Below are positions 33,821 to 41,929 of a DNA stretch of 64,000 bases, one piece after another (positions within the stretch are counted from its first letter, which is position 1; every line of letters begins with the position of its first letter). Source of the stretch: Nocardiopsis sp. NRRL B-16309 (GTDB lineage Bacteria > Actinomycetota > Actinomycetes > Streptosporangiales > Streptosporangiaceae); the NCBI RefSeq assembly GCF_001279585.1, contig NZ_LGEC01000003.1, positions 74,271 through 138,270 of the forward strand, read 5' to 3'. The notes beneath the pieces were generated by a model. That model saw only the letters and a program-made list of their open reading frames with translations, ran no database searches and was not told where the DNA came from. The translations under genes were made by a program, and so were the position numbers.

Positions 33821-33857
33821 GAGGGGCCGACTCCGCATCGAACGGAGTCGGCCCCTC
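33821..33857 (+). terminator. Terminator of tRNA-Val(CAC)
   Basis: A perfect 15-bp stem (33821-33835 with 33843-33857) with a 7-base loop is followed by TTTCG, 7 bases after the tRNA. Confidence 0.85.
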
Positions 33858-33943
33858 TTTCGTGGTTTCGGTCCGGTCGGAACCGGGCAACGTGGAAGGT
33901 CGCGCTCGGGGCGGGGTTCCGGCTTGCTGCCGGTGGGGAATCG

Positions 33944-34043
33944 GGCCCGCCCATTCCGGGCGCGCTTGTTCAGGACCCGCCCATCCCGGGCCCGCCTGTT
34001 CTTCAGGGGGCCGCCAGTTCGAGGCCCGCCTATTCCGGGCGCG
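33944..34043. repeat. Three copies of a 20-bp imperfect palindrome at the end of the PGPGW gene
   Basis: The core CCCGCCYATYCCGGGC occurs at 33944-33964, 33975-33994 and 34023-34043. The last copy overlaps the stop codon (34030-34032) of the PGPGW gene, so the others are reiterations of its last codons (PRPE-stop), as also seen at kdpD. Confidence 0.7.
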
Positions 34044-34446
34044 GCGACGTCCGGCGCGCCCTGGCCGCGCGGCGCGCCCGCCAGCGGCCCAGGTACTCGT
34101 CCTTCTTGCGCTGGCCGAAGCGCTCCGCGCGCCTGCTCCACACGCGCACCGGCCGCACCAGGCTGTTGGCCCACCGGAACTCGGTGCTGAGGATGACCAG
34201 CCCCAGCAGGACCGAGGCGATGCCCGGCCCGGGGAAGACCATCATGACCAGTCCCGCCAGGATGACGACGGTGCCGATCGTGCCGACCAGGATGAGCCAG
34301 GGCAGGTGGAGCGCCGGATGGGTGTGCATGCGCCTGCGGAAGAGGCGCAGCCGCGCGCGCAGGCGCCGCCATCGGCGGACGTGGGCAGGGTGAGTGGGGG
34401 ATGTCTCCGGGGCTGGTGGGCCGCCGCTCGGTGGGCTCGGTGACAT
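34030..34446 (-). CDS. TIGR02611 / PGPGW-type small membrane protein
   Basis: The 138-residue protein has an Arg-rich cytoplasmic N-terminus, two membrane helices (WLILVGTIGTVVILAGLVM; IASVLLGLVIL) separated by the signature VFPGPG, then STEFRWANSLVRPVRVW and a basic tail. This matches the PGPGW/TIGR02611 family, whose function is unknown. ATG 34446 is chosen although the Shine-Dalgarno is weak; ATG codons 13 and 55 codons upstream are also in frame. The stop lies inside a repeated 20-bp palindrome. Confidence 0.82.
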   Translation of the reverse strand: MSPSPPSGGPPAPETSPTHPAHVRRWRRLRARLRLFRRRMHTHPALHLPWLILVGTIGTVVILAGLVMMVFPGPGIASVLLGLVILSTEFRWANSLVRPVRVWSRRAERFGQRKKDEYLGRWRARRAARARRTSPRPE

Positions 34447-34857
34447 GCGCTCACAGTATTCGGTCGGATGGAGTGGGTGCATTCGGTCGGCGTGAGAGGT
34501 GGTCAGATGTCTGCTGATTGTCACTGATCTCGCATCCGTGATCAATGGTCTTCCGACACGCTGTGGGCGGGTGCCGGGGAACGTGATGATTCGTGACAGA
34601 TCGTCCATGCGTGCCCCGTTGCGTCCGCGCTGGTCGGCAATGGGCGGCTCCCGCGGGGTGGCCGAATCCCATCGACCGAATCGTCCGCGTCGCCCTCCGG
34701 GAGCCCGCGCCGCGGCCTGTGGACGGCCGCAGCGGCCCCGGTCGGGAGCCGATAGCATCGAAGGCGAAACGCCAGGCCGCCCGCGGTGGTGGCACGTGAT
34801 CGCGTGCGCGCCGCGCCCTGGCGTCCCACACGATCCACGTCACCTCTAGGAGTCACC
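34447..34857. other. Gene-free divergent region upstream of thrS
   Basis: About 410 bases carry the thrS leader and promoter (a TAGCAT -10-like hexamer at 34753-34758) and the promoter of the PGPGW gene. I looked for a T-box specifier/antiterminator and did not find one. No small ORF is convincing. Confidence 0.5.
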
Positions 34858-36834
34858 GTGTCCGCCGCGCCTGAGCTGCACATCACCCTCGCCGGAACCC
34901 CGCGTGCGGTGGCGGCCACGACCACGGCGGGACAGGCGCTGGACGCCGACGGCAGGACCGTCATCGCGGCCCTGGTCAACGGCGAGCCGCGCGACCTCGC
35001 CTGCGAGCTGGCCGACGGCGACGTCGTGGAGCCGGTCGCCATCGAGTCCGAGGAGGGTCGGGCGATCCTGCGCCACTCCACCGCGCACGTCCTCGCCCAG
35101 GCCGTCCAGGAGCTGTTCCCCGAGGCCAAGCTCGGCATCGGACCGCCGGTGGAGAACGGCTTCTACTACGACTTCGACGTCGCCGAGCCCTTCACCCCCG
35201 CCGATCTCAAGAGCATCGAGAAGAAGATGCAGCAGATCGTCAAGCAGGGCCAGCGCTTCGACCGCCGCGTCGTCACCGACGACGAGGCGCGCGCCGAACT
35301 CGCCACCGAGCCCTACAAGCTGGAGCTCATCGGGATCAAGGGCAGCGACGCGGCCGAGGCAGCCGAGGGCGCCGGCGTCGAGGTGGGCGCTGGCGAGCTG
35401 ACCATCTACGACAACATCCACCCGCGCACGGGCGAGCAGTGCTGGAAGGACCTGTGCCGCGGTCCGCACGTGCCCACCACCAAGGCCATCCCGGCGTTCA
35501 AACTGATGCGCACCGCCGCCGCCTACTGGCGCGGCAAGGAGACCAACCCGCAGCTGCAGCGCGTCTACGGCACGGCCTGGGAGGACAAGGACGCCCTCAA
35601 GGCCTACCTCACCTTCCTGGAGGAGGCGGAGAAGCGCGACCACCGCAAGCTCGGCTCCGAGCTGGACCTGTTCTCCATCCCGGACGAGATCGGCTCGGGC
35701 CTGGCGGTCTTCCACCCCCGGGGCGGCGTCATCCGCCGCGTCATGGAGGACTACTCGCGCAAGCGGCACGAGGAGAGCGGCTACGAGTTCGTCTACTCCC
35801 CGCACGCCACCAAGAGCACGCTGTTCGAGAAGTCGGGGCACCTCGACTGGTACGCGGACGGCATGTACCCCCCCATGCAGCTCGACGGCGGTCAGGACTA
35901 CTACCTGAAGCCGATGAACTGCCCGATGCACAACCTCATCTTCGACGCCCGCGGGCGCTCCTACCGCGAGCTGCCGATGCGCCTGTTCGAGTTCGGGACC
36001 GTGTACCGGTACGAGAAGTCCGGGGTGGTGCACGGCCTCACCCGTGCCCGCGGCTTCACCCAGGACGACGCGCACATCTACTGCACCAAGGAGCAGATGG
36101 CGGACGAGCTCGACTCGCTGCTGACCTTCGTGCTCGACCTGCTGCGCGACTACGGTCTGGACGACTTCTACCTGGAGCTGTCCACCAAGGACCCGGAGAA
36201 GTACATCGGGAACGACACGGTCTGGGCCGAGGCCACCGACACCCTGCGCCGCGCCGCGGAGAAGCAGGGCCTGGAACTGGTCATGGACCCGGGCGGCGCC
36301 GCCTTCTACGGTCCCAAGATCTCGGTGCAGGCCAAGGACGCCATCGGCCGCACCTGGCAGATGTCCACCATCCAGCTGGACTTCAACCTGCCCGAGCGCT
36401 TCGACCTGGAGTACACGGCCGCGGACGGCACCCGGCAGCGCCCGGTGATGATCCACCGCGCCCTGTTCGGCTCCATCGAGCGGTTCTTCGCGGTCCTGTT
36501 GGAGCACTACGCCGGTGCCTTCCCGGCCTGGCTCTCCCCGGTGCAGGCGGTGGGCATCCCCATCGCCGACGAGCACGTGCCCTACCTCCAGGAGGTGGCC
36601 GCCAGGCTGCGGGCGGAGGGCGTGCGGGTCGACGTCGACGCCAGCGACGACCGCATGCAGAAGAAGATCCGCAACGCCCAGAAGCAGAAGGTCCCGTTCA
36701 TGCTGCTGGCGGGTGACGAGGACATCAGCAAGAACGCCGTGTCCTTCCGCTACCGCGACGGTTCCCAGAACAACGGTGTGCCGATCGAGGAGGCGGTGGC
36801 CGAGATCGTGGCCGCCGTCCGCGAGCGCCGCTAG
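34858..36834 (+). CDS. thrS: Threonyl-tRNA synthetase
   Basis: The 658-residue class II synthetase has a TGS domain (5-65), the HxxxH-type editing domain (HSTAHVLAQAVQELFP, KDLCRGPHVPTTKAI), a catalytic core with zinc ligands in MNCPMHN, and HIYC, motif 2 FGTVYRYEKSG..GLTRARGF, motif 3 HRALFGSIERF, and the anticodon-binding C-terminus. It charges tRNA-Thr and edits Ser-tRNA. GTG 34858 with AGGAG 6 bases upstream gives the standard TGS start. A 15-bp hairpin terminator follows at 36847-36880. Confidence 0.97.
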   Translation: MSAAPELHITLAGTPRAVAATTTAGQALDADGRTVIAALVNGEPRDLACELADGDVVEPVAIESEEGRAILRHSTAHVLAQAVQELFPEAKLGIGPPVENGFYYDFDVAEPFTPADLKSIEKKMQQIVKQGQRFDRRVVTDDEARAELATEPYKLELIGIKGSDAAEAAEGAGVEVGAGELTIYDNIHPRTGEQCWKDLCRGPHVPTTKAIPAFKLMRTAAAYWRGKETNPQLQRVYGTAWEDKDALKAYLTFLEEAEKRDHRKLGSELDLFSIPDEIGSGLAVFHPRGGVIRRVMEDYSRKRHEESGYEFVYSPHATKSTLFEKSGHLDWYADGMYPPMQLDGGQDYYLKPMNCPMHNLIFDARGRSYRELPMRLFEFGTVYRYEKSGVVHGLTRARGFTQDDAHIYCTKEQMADELDSLLTFVLDLLRDYGLDDFYLELSTKDPEKYIGNDTVWAEATDTLRRAAEKQGLELVMDPGGAAFYGPKISVQAKDAIGRTWQMSTIQLDFNLPERFDLEYTAADGTRQRPVMIHRALFGSIERFFAVLLEHYAGAFPAWLSPVQAVGIPIADEHVPYLQEVAARLRAEGVRVDVDASDDRMQKKIRNAQKQKVPFMLLAGDEDISKNAVSFRYRDGSQNNGVPIEEAVAEIVAAVRERR

Positions 36835-36846
36835 CGGACCGACAGG

Positions 36847-36880
36847 GGAGCGCCCGTCCGGGGATCCGGGCGGGCGCTCC
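36847..36880 (+). terminator. Terminator of thrS
   Basis: A 15-bp stem (36847-36861 with 36866-36880, one G-T pair) with a short GGAT-containing loop lies 13 bases after the thrS stop. Confidence 0.8.
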
Positions 36881-37029
36881 GTCGCGTTCGGGGGCGGTGC
36901 GGGCCGGAGCCGGGCCGTCCGCGAGCCGGGGCCGGGGGCCGCCGACCGCCGGGGGACGGGACGGACCGGGGAGAGGGCGCTCAGCGGACGGTGCGCGCCC
37001 CGGAGCGCCGGGGCGGGCGCCGGGCAGGG

Positions 37030-37197
37030 TCAGGAGCGTTCGCGCGGCGTCCGCGGCTCCTGGTCGTCCCGGAAGAGGTCCTCACGGGAGATGCGCGCCG
37101 TCGCGTTGGGGTCCGGGGCGGCCGCGGTCTCCTCCTCCTCATCGTCGCGGAACAGGTCCGCACGCGAGATGCGGTGGGTCGCGTTGGGGTCGCTCAT
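37030..37197 (-). CDS. 55-residue protein with a duplicated motif
   Basis: The small acidic protein contains the same 16-residue motif twice: DPNATHRISRADLFRDD at 3-19 and DPNATARISREDLFRDD at 30-46, joined by a Glu/Ala/Pro linker. AAGGAG lies 7 bases before ATG 37197, a strong initiation signal, and conservation of the duplicated protein motif argues that it is translated. There is no signal peptide or membrane segment. The motif resembles a short linear peptide for docking; RISR and acidic flanks could suit phosphorylation. I know no family. It lies between thrS (convergent) and an unknown anchored protein on the same strand. Confidence 0.75.
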   Translation of the reverse strand: MSDPNATHRISRADLFRDDEEEETAAAPDPNATARISREDLFRDDQEPRTPRERS

Positions 37198-37323
37198 GGG
37201 GTTCTCCTTGTGCGTTGGGGCAAGCCGGAGTTTATCCCGCCCACATGACGAACACCGCACGTCGGTGCCCGTGCACGGGCCGTTCCGGCGCACCGGGGTA
37301 CCGACGGCCTCGCGGGAGCGGTG

Positions 37324-38004
37324 TCAGGCGCCGGGGGCGCGCCGCTGCCACGCCTGTGCCGGGATCCGGTTGAGGAGTTCGATGAGGTAGTCGGCGGCGG
37401 TCAGCGCCCGGTCCGGATCCAGGCCCATCGGAGCCCAGGTCAGGACGTAGTCGCCGGTGAAGCGCACCGGCAGCGACCGCGACCGGGAGTCGGCCAGCAG
37501 CCACGCCGCTGTGTCGTGGTCCAGCACGGACCGGGTGAACTCGTCGTCGCTGCCCACGGTGTGGAAGGCGGTGCCGAACGCGGGATCCACGTCGCCGGGG
37601 CCGTGGTCGGGCACGGTCGTAGCGAGATCGCGGCGGCGGATCTCCAGTTCGGCGACGGGTCCGGGGGTGCGCACGGCCACCACGCGGTAGGTCTGCCGGG
37701 CGCGGCCGGTGCCGCGCCGGTCCGGGGCCGAGGCGGTGTGGGTGTGCTCGAACGCGGTGACCAGGTACTGGCCGCGCCGCCCGGTGAGGACGTGCTGGGC
37801 GCGGGCGTGCTCGCCGTGGACGGGCCGGGGGAGGACGGCGTCCTCCAGCGGTCGCGGGTGGTGTTCGGTGTAGTGCCAGCCGTGCTCGCGGGCCCAGGCC
37901 CGCATCTCGGAGGAGCGTTCGGTACGAAAGTGGGCGGCGACGGTGATCGCCCCCGCGGAGACCACGACGGCGACCAGTGCGATGACGGCGAGTACGCCTT
38001 CCAT
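37324..38004 (-). CDS. Unknown N-terminally anchored protein
   Basis: The 226-residue protein starts with a single membrane helix (EGVLAVIALVAVVVSAGAITVAA) used as an anchor, then a soluble domain with SEMRAWAREHGWHYTEH, YLVTAFEHTHT, FHTVGSDDEFTRSVLD and a C-terminal LTAADYLIELLNRIP. The W/Y-rich start of the soluble part recalls DUF3137-like domains, a low-confidence comparison. GGAGGAG precedes ATG 38004. No neighbour reveals its role. The 595 bases upstream hold no gene. Confidence 0.75.
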   Translation of the reverse strand: MEGVLAVIALVAVVVSAGAITVAAHFRTERSSEMRAWAREHGWHYTEHHPRPLEDAVLPRPVHGEHARAQHVLTGRRGQYLVTAFEHTHTASAPDRRGTGRARQTYRVVAVRTPGPVAELEIRRRDLATTVPDHGPGDVDPAFGTAFHTVGSDDEFTRSVLDHDTAAWLLADSRSRSLPVRFTGDYVLTWAPMGLDPDRALTAADYLIELLNRIPAQAWQRRAPGA

Positions 38005-38599
38005 CGGGTGACTCCTCCGGCCGGGTAGATGCTCGACCATGGACTCGCGGCGGGGCCCGCCGTGGGCGGGACGGGTCGTCGGATCCCGTGCTCATGGGAT
38101 CCGCACTGGCCTTTCGGGTCCATTCTGTGTCGGTTGCGGGTGCTTGTCACCCCTTCCTGTCGTCCTCCGGCGACCCTCGGGTACCAGTGGCCGTCGCGGG
38201 CCCCTGCCGCCCTTCGTGCCGCGGGCGCCGCACAGTGGCACCGGCGCCACACGTGGGCGCGCGACCAGCACGAACGCGCAGCTCGGGCGGTCGGCGCCGA
38301 GCGGCCGCGAGAGCCGGGGCGGCGCGTTCGCCGCGCGGGAGGGGCCCTGTCGGCGCTCGGGTTCGGTCCTGACCGGAACCGGCCACCGCCGAAGGAGGCC
38401 GGCCGGACGGCGTGAGGCCGAGGAGCGCGAGGCGCCGCGGACACAGAGCGTCGGGCGGACGTGCACCGGTGTGAGGGAGGCGGCGTGCCGCGCTTCCCTG
38501 GGCGCTCGTCCTCGCAGCCCGCCGACCCGTCCCGCCCGCGACCCGTGCGGCACGAACGGGCTCCGGGCGGTCGCCGAAGACCGTCCGGAGCCCGATCGG
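38005..38599. other. Gene-free stretch with nothing recognised
   Basis: ORFs on both strands here are low-complexity Arg/Pro/Ala shadows without Shine-Dalgarno or motifs. No tRNA, terminator-grade hairpin or repeat stands out. It carries the promoter of the anchored protein and the end of the acyl-CoA operon. Confidence 0.5.
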
Positions 38600-39757
38600 C
38601 TACGTGGGAAGTCCCAGCTCGCGGGCGATGAGCATCTTCTGGACCTCGCTGGTGCCCTCGCCGATCTCCAGGATCTTGGCGTCGCGGTAGAACCGGCCCA
38701 CCGGGAACTCGTTCATGAACCCGTAGCCGCCGAACACCTGGGTCGCGTCGCGGGCGTTGTCCATCGCTGCGTTGGAGGCGACGAGCTTGGCGATCGCCGC
38801 CTCCTTCTTGAACGGCTCGCCCGCCAGCATCCGCGAGGCGGCGTCGTAGTAGGCCAGGCGGGCGGTGTGCGCCCGGGCCTCCATCTCGGCGATCTTGAAC
38901 TGGATCGCCTGGTACTCGCCGATGGTGTGCCCGAACGCGCTGCGCTCGTGGGCGTAGCGCACGCTCTCGTCCACGCACCCCTGCGCCAGGCCCACCGAGA
39001 GCGCGGCGATCGCGATCCGGCCCTCGTCCAGGATCCGCAGGAACTGTGCGTACCCGCGTCCGCGCTCGCCGACCAGGTTGGCCTCGGGCACCCGGCAGTC
39101 CTCGAACACCAGCTCGTTGGTGTCCGAGGCGTTCCACCCCACCTTCGAGTAGTGCTGCCCGATCGAGAACCCCGGCGTGCCCGCGGGGACCAGGATCGCG
39201 GAGATCTCCGGGCGCCCGTCCTCGCGCCGGCCGGTCACGGCCGTGACGGTCACCAAGGCGGTGATGTCGGTCCCCGAGTTGGTGATGAACGACTTCGTCC
39301 CGTTGATCACCCACTCCCCGCCCTCCAGGCGCGCCGTGGTCCGGGTGGCGCCCGCGTCCGAGCCGCCGCCGGGCTCGGTCAGACCGAACGCGCCCAGCGC
39401 CTCGCCGGAGCACAGCCGGGGCAGGTACGTCTTCCTCTGGTCGTCGGACCCGAACCGGTACAGCGGCATCGCGCCCAGCGACACCCCGGCCTCCAGGGTG
39501 ATCGCCACCGAGGAGTCCACCCGGGCCAGCTCCTCCAGGGCCAGGCACAGCGCGAAGTAGTCGCCGCCCATGCCCCCGTGCTCCTCGGGGAAGGGCAGCC
39601 CGAACAGCCCCATCCGCCCCATCTTGGCGACGATGTCGTAGGGGAAGGCGCCCCTCTCGTAGAAGTCGCCGATGACCGGGGCGACCTCGGTCCGGGCGAA
39701 CTCCTCCACGGCGGCCCTCAGGTCGGCGTGCTCGGTCGACAGCTCGTGACGGTTCAT
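38600..39757 (-). CDS. Acyl-CoA dehydrogenase
   Basis: The 385-residue FAD enzyme has the N-terminal helical domain, the middle beta-domain signature GAFGLTEPGGGSDAG, and a C-terminal helical domain with QVFGGYGFMNEFPVGRFYRDAK and EIGEGTSEVQKML. The Glu at about 367 in that last motif is the catalytic base position of short-chain and short/branched-chain enzymes; isovaleryl-CoA dehydrogenases lack it there. With the neighbouring biotin-dependent carboxylase the pathway is probably branched-chain or odd-chain acyl-CoA catabolism. ATG 39757 overlaps the stop of the carboxylase alpha gene (ATGA). Confidence 0.93.
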   Translation of the reverse strand: MNRHELSTEHADLRAAVEEFARTEVAPVIGDFYERGAFPYDIVAKMGRMGLFGLPFPEEHGGMGGDYFALCLALEELARVDSSVAITLEAGVSLGAMPLYRFGSDDQRKTYLPRLCSGEALGAFGLTEPGGGSDAGATRTTARLEGGEWVINGTKSFITNSGTDITALVTVTAVTGRREDGRPEISAILVPAGTPGFSIGQHYSKVGWNASDTNELVFEDCRVPEANLVGERGRGYAQFLRILDEGRIAIAALSVGLAQGCVDESVRYAHERSAFGHTIGEYQAIQFKIAEMEARAHTARLAYYDAASRMLAGEPFKKEAAIAKLVASNAAMDNARDATQVFGGYGFMNEFPVGRFYRDAKILEIGEGTSEVQKMLIARELGLPT

Positions 39758-41922
39758 CGCTGGTTCTCCTCGCTGGTGGCGGGGGCGGAGTCGGAGGCCG
39801 CGGGCGGGTGCGCCTCGGCGTCCGGGACGGGTTCGACGGTGACCAGGACGGCGTCCATCGGTACGGACGCCCCCGGCCGGACCGCCACGCCGGTGACGGT
39901 TCCGTCGATCGGGGAGGGTACGGAGTGCTCCATCTTCATCGCTTCGACGACGGCCACCGGCGTGCCCGCCGCGACCGCCTGCCCCACCTCGACCGGGACG
40001 GCGAGCACCGTCCCCGGCATGGGGCTGCGCACGGTCCCGTCGCCCGCGGCGGCGTCGTCGCGCAGGGCGGCGGCCACGGGCTCCTCGTGCAGGGTCCACG
40101 CGGTGCCGTCCGCGCCGAGCCACCGGTGGTCGGTGGCCGGGTCGAAGGCCCGCGTGTAGGTGCGGCTGCGCCCGTCGTAGCCGACCGTCAGCCGCGTGCC
40201 GTCCGCGGTCCGGTGGGCGCGGGCCGGGACGGCGCCGACCGGACCGGTGGCGTCCGCCGGACCCGCCGGCGCCCGCGCGGCGTCCTCCTCCACCCGGACC
40301 AGGAAGGTTCCCGGCCCCGTGCGGCGGACCCGCACCACGGCGGAGTCGTGCCGGGGCGCGCGCAGCCGCCACCGGGTCCAGGCGGGCCCGCCCATCCGCC
40401 AGCCGTCGGGGACGGCGAACCGGTCCGCCGTCGAGCCGTCGGTCTCCTCCAGGTCGAGCTGGTGGTCCAGCGCCGCGGCCGCGTACACCTCGGGCGGCAC
40501 CCGGTCGGGCGCGGGCTCCGGGGGCTCGCTCTCGATGAGGTCTGTGCTCAGGTCCCCGGCGACCACGCGCGGGTGGCGCAGCAGGCGGCGCAGGAACGCG
40601 GTGTTGGTGACGCAGCCCAGGAGCAGGTACCCCGCCAGGGCCTCGTCCATCCGGCGCAGCGCCTCGGCGCGGTCGGCGCCCCACGTGATGACCTTGGCCA
40701 GCATGGGGTCGAACGACGAGGTGACCGCGCCGCCCTCGGTGATCCCCGAGTCCACCCGCACCAGCGCGCCCGAGGGCTCCGACAGCGACAGGATCGGCCC
40801 TCCGGTGGGCAGGAAGCCCCGGTCGGCGTCCTCGGCGTAGATCCGGCACTCCACGGCGTGCCCCCGCATCGACACGTCGGCCTGGCCGAACGGCAGCGGC
40901 TCGCCCCGGGCCACCCGGATCTGCAGCTCGACGAGGTCGATGCCGCGCACGCCGTCGATCGCCACGACCTCCTCGGTCACCGGGTGCTCGACCTGCAGGC
41001 GGGTGTTCATCTCCAGGAAGGAGAACGACAGGGACCCGTCCGGGTCGGCCTCGGCGATGAACTCCACGGTGCCCGCGCCCACGTAGCCGCAGGCCCGGGC
41101 GGCGGCGACCGCGGACTCGCCCATGAGGGCCCGCTGCTCGGCGGTCAGCAGCGGCGAGGGCGCCTCCTCCACCACCTTCTGGTGCCGTCGCTGCAGGCTG
41201 CACTCGCGTTCGCCCAGGTGCACGACGTTGCCGTGGGCGTCGGCCAGGACCTGCACCTCGATGTGGCGCGGGCGCTGGACCAGTCGTTCCACCAGCAGCG
41301 TGGCGTCGCCGAAGGAGGCCGCGGCCTCCCGGCGGGCGGCCGCGACGCTGCCGGGCAGGTCGGCGGGGGAGTGCACGGCGCGCATCCCCTTGCCGCCGCC
41401 CCCTGCCGACGGCTTGATGAGCAGCGGGTACCTGGTGTCGCGGGCCGCGCCGAGCAGTTCCTCGTCGCTCATCGGCTGTCCGGGCTTCTCGGTGAACCCG
41501 CCCAGGATCGGAACGCCGGCGCCGGCGACGGTGTCCTTGGCGCTGATCTTGTCGCCCATGGCGTCGATGGCGGCGGGGGGCGGTCCGACGAACACCAGGC
41601 CCGCCTCGGCGCAGGCGCGGGCGAAGGCGGCGTTCTCCGACAGGAAGCCGTAGCCGGGGTGGACCATCGTCGCGCCGCTCTCCACGGCCGCGGCGACGAT
41701 CGCGGCGGCGTCGAGGTAGCCGTCCACGCGCAGCGCCCGGTCGGCGGCCAGGGTGTGCGGGGCGTCGGCGTCGGCGTCGGTGAACACGGCCACCGAGCCC
41801 AGGCCCATCCGGCGCAGTGTGCGCAGGACGCGCAGGGCGATCTCGCCCCGGTTGGCGACCAGCACGGTGGCCGGCCGGTCGACGGGGACCGGAGGTACGG
41901 AGGGTGCGGACGTCGTTGTCAA
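39754..41922 (-). CDS. Acyl-CoA carboxylase alpha subunit (biotin carboxylase + BCCP)
   Basis: The 722-residue protein has biotin carboxylase domains (VLVANRGEIALRVLRT; ATP-grasp loop KPSAGGGGKGM; EMNTRLQVEHPVTEEVV), a variable linker domain, and a biotinyl carrier domain whose acceptor Lys is at about 663 in VEAMKMEH. Length and organisation match methylcrotonyl-CoA or propionyl/acetyl-CoA carboxylase alpha chains. Paired with the beta subunit 7 bases upstream and an acyl-CoA dehydrogenase downstream, 3-methylcrotonyl-CoA carboxylase of leucine degradation is the best guess. The Ala/Pro/Glu tail (about 40 residues) is unusual in length. Confidence 0.93.
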   Translation of the reverse strand: MTTTSAPSVPPVPVDRPATVLVANRGEIALRVLRTLRRMGLGSVAVFTDADADAPHTLAADRALRVDGYLDAAAIVAAAVESGATMVHPGYGFLSENAAFARACAEAGLVFVGPPPAAIDAMGDKISAKDTVAGAGVPILGGFTEKPGQPMSDEELLGAARDTRYPLLIKPSAGGGGKGMRAVHSPADLPGSVAAARREAAASFGDATLLVERLVQRPRHIEVQVLADAHGNVVHLGERECSLQRRHQKVVEEAPSPLLTAEQRALMGESAVAAARACGYVGAGTVEFIAEADPDGSLSFSFLEMNTRLQVEHPVTEEVVAIDGVRGIDLVELQIRVARGEPLPFGQADVSMRGHAVECRIYAEDADRGFLPTGGPILSLSEPSGALVRVDSGITEGGAVTSSFDPMLAKVITWGADRAEALRRMDEALAGYLLLGCVTNTAFLRRLLRHPRVVAGDLSTDLIESEPPEPAPDRVPPEVYAAAALDHQLDLEETDGSTADRFAVPDGWRMGGPAWTRWRLRAPRHDSAVVRVRRTGPGTFLVRVEEDAARAPAGPADATGPVGAVPARAHRTADGTRLTVGYDGRSRTYTRAFDPATDHRWLGADGTAWTLHEEPVAAALRDDAAAGDGTVRSPMPGTVLAVPVEVGQAVAAGTPVAVVEAMKMEHSVPSPIDGTVTGVAVRPGASVPMDAVLVTVEPVPDAEAHPPAASDSAPATSEENQR

Positions 41923-41929
41923 GGGTTCC

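Noticed and set aside
34447..34857. T-box riboswitch upstream of thrS
   Set aside because: No specifier loop or conserved T-box antiterminator sequence could be found.
38005..38599. Small ORFs of 79-153 codons in the gap before the acyl-CoA dehydrogenase
   Set aside because: All are Arg/Pro/Ala-rich, overlap each other on both strands and lack initiation signals.
38600..41203. An 867-codon ORF extending the acyl-CoA dehydrogenase upstream
   Set aside because: The added part is a shifted-frame reading of the carboxylase alpha gene; ATGA overlap at 39757 marks the start.
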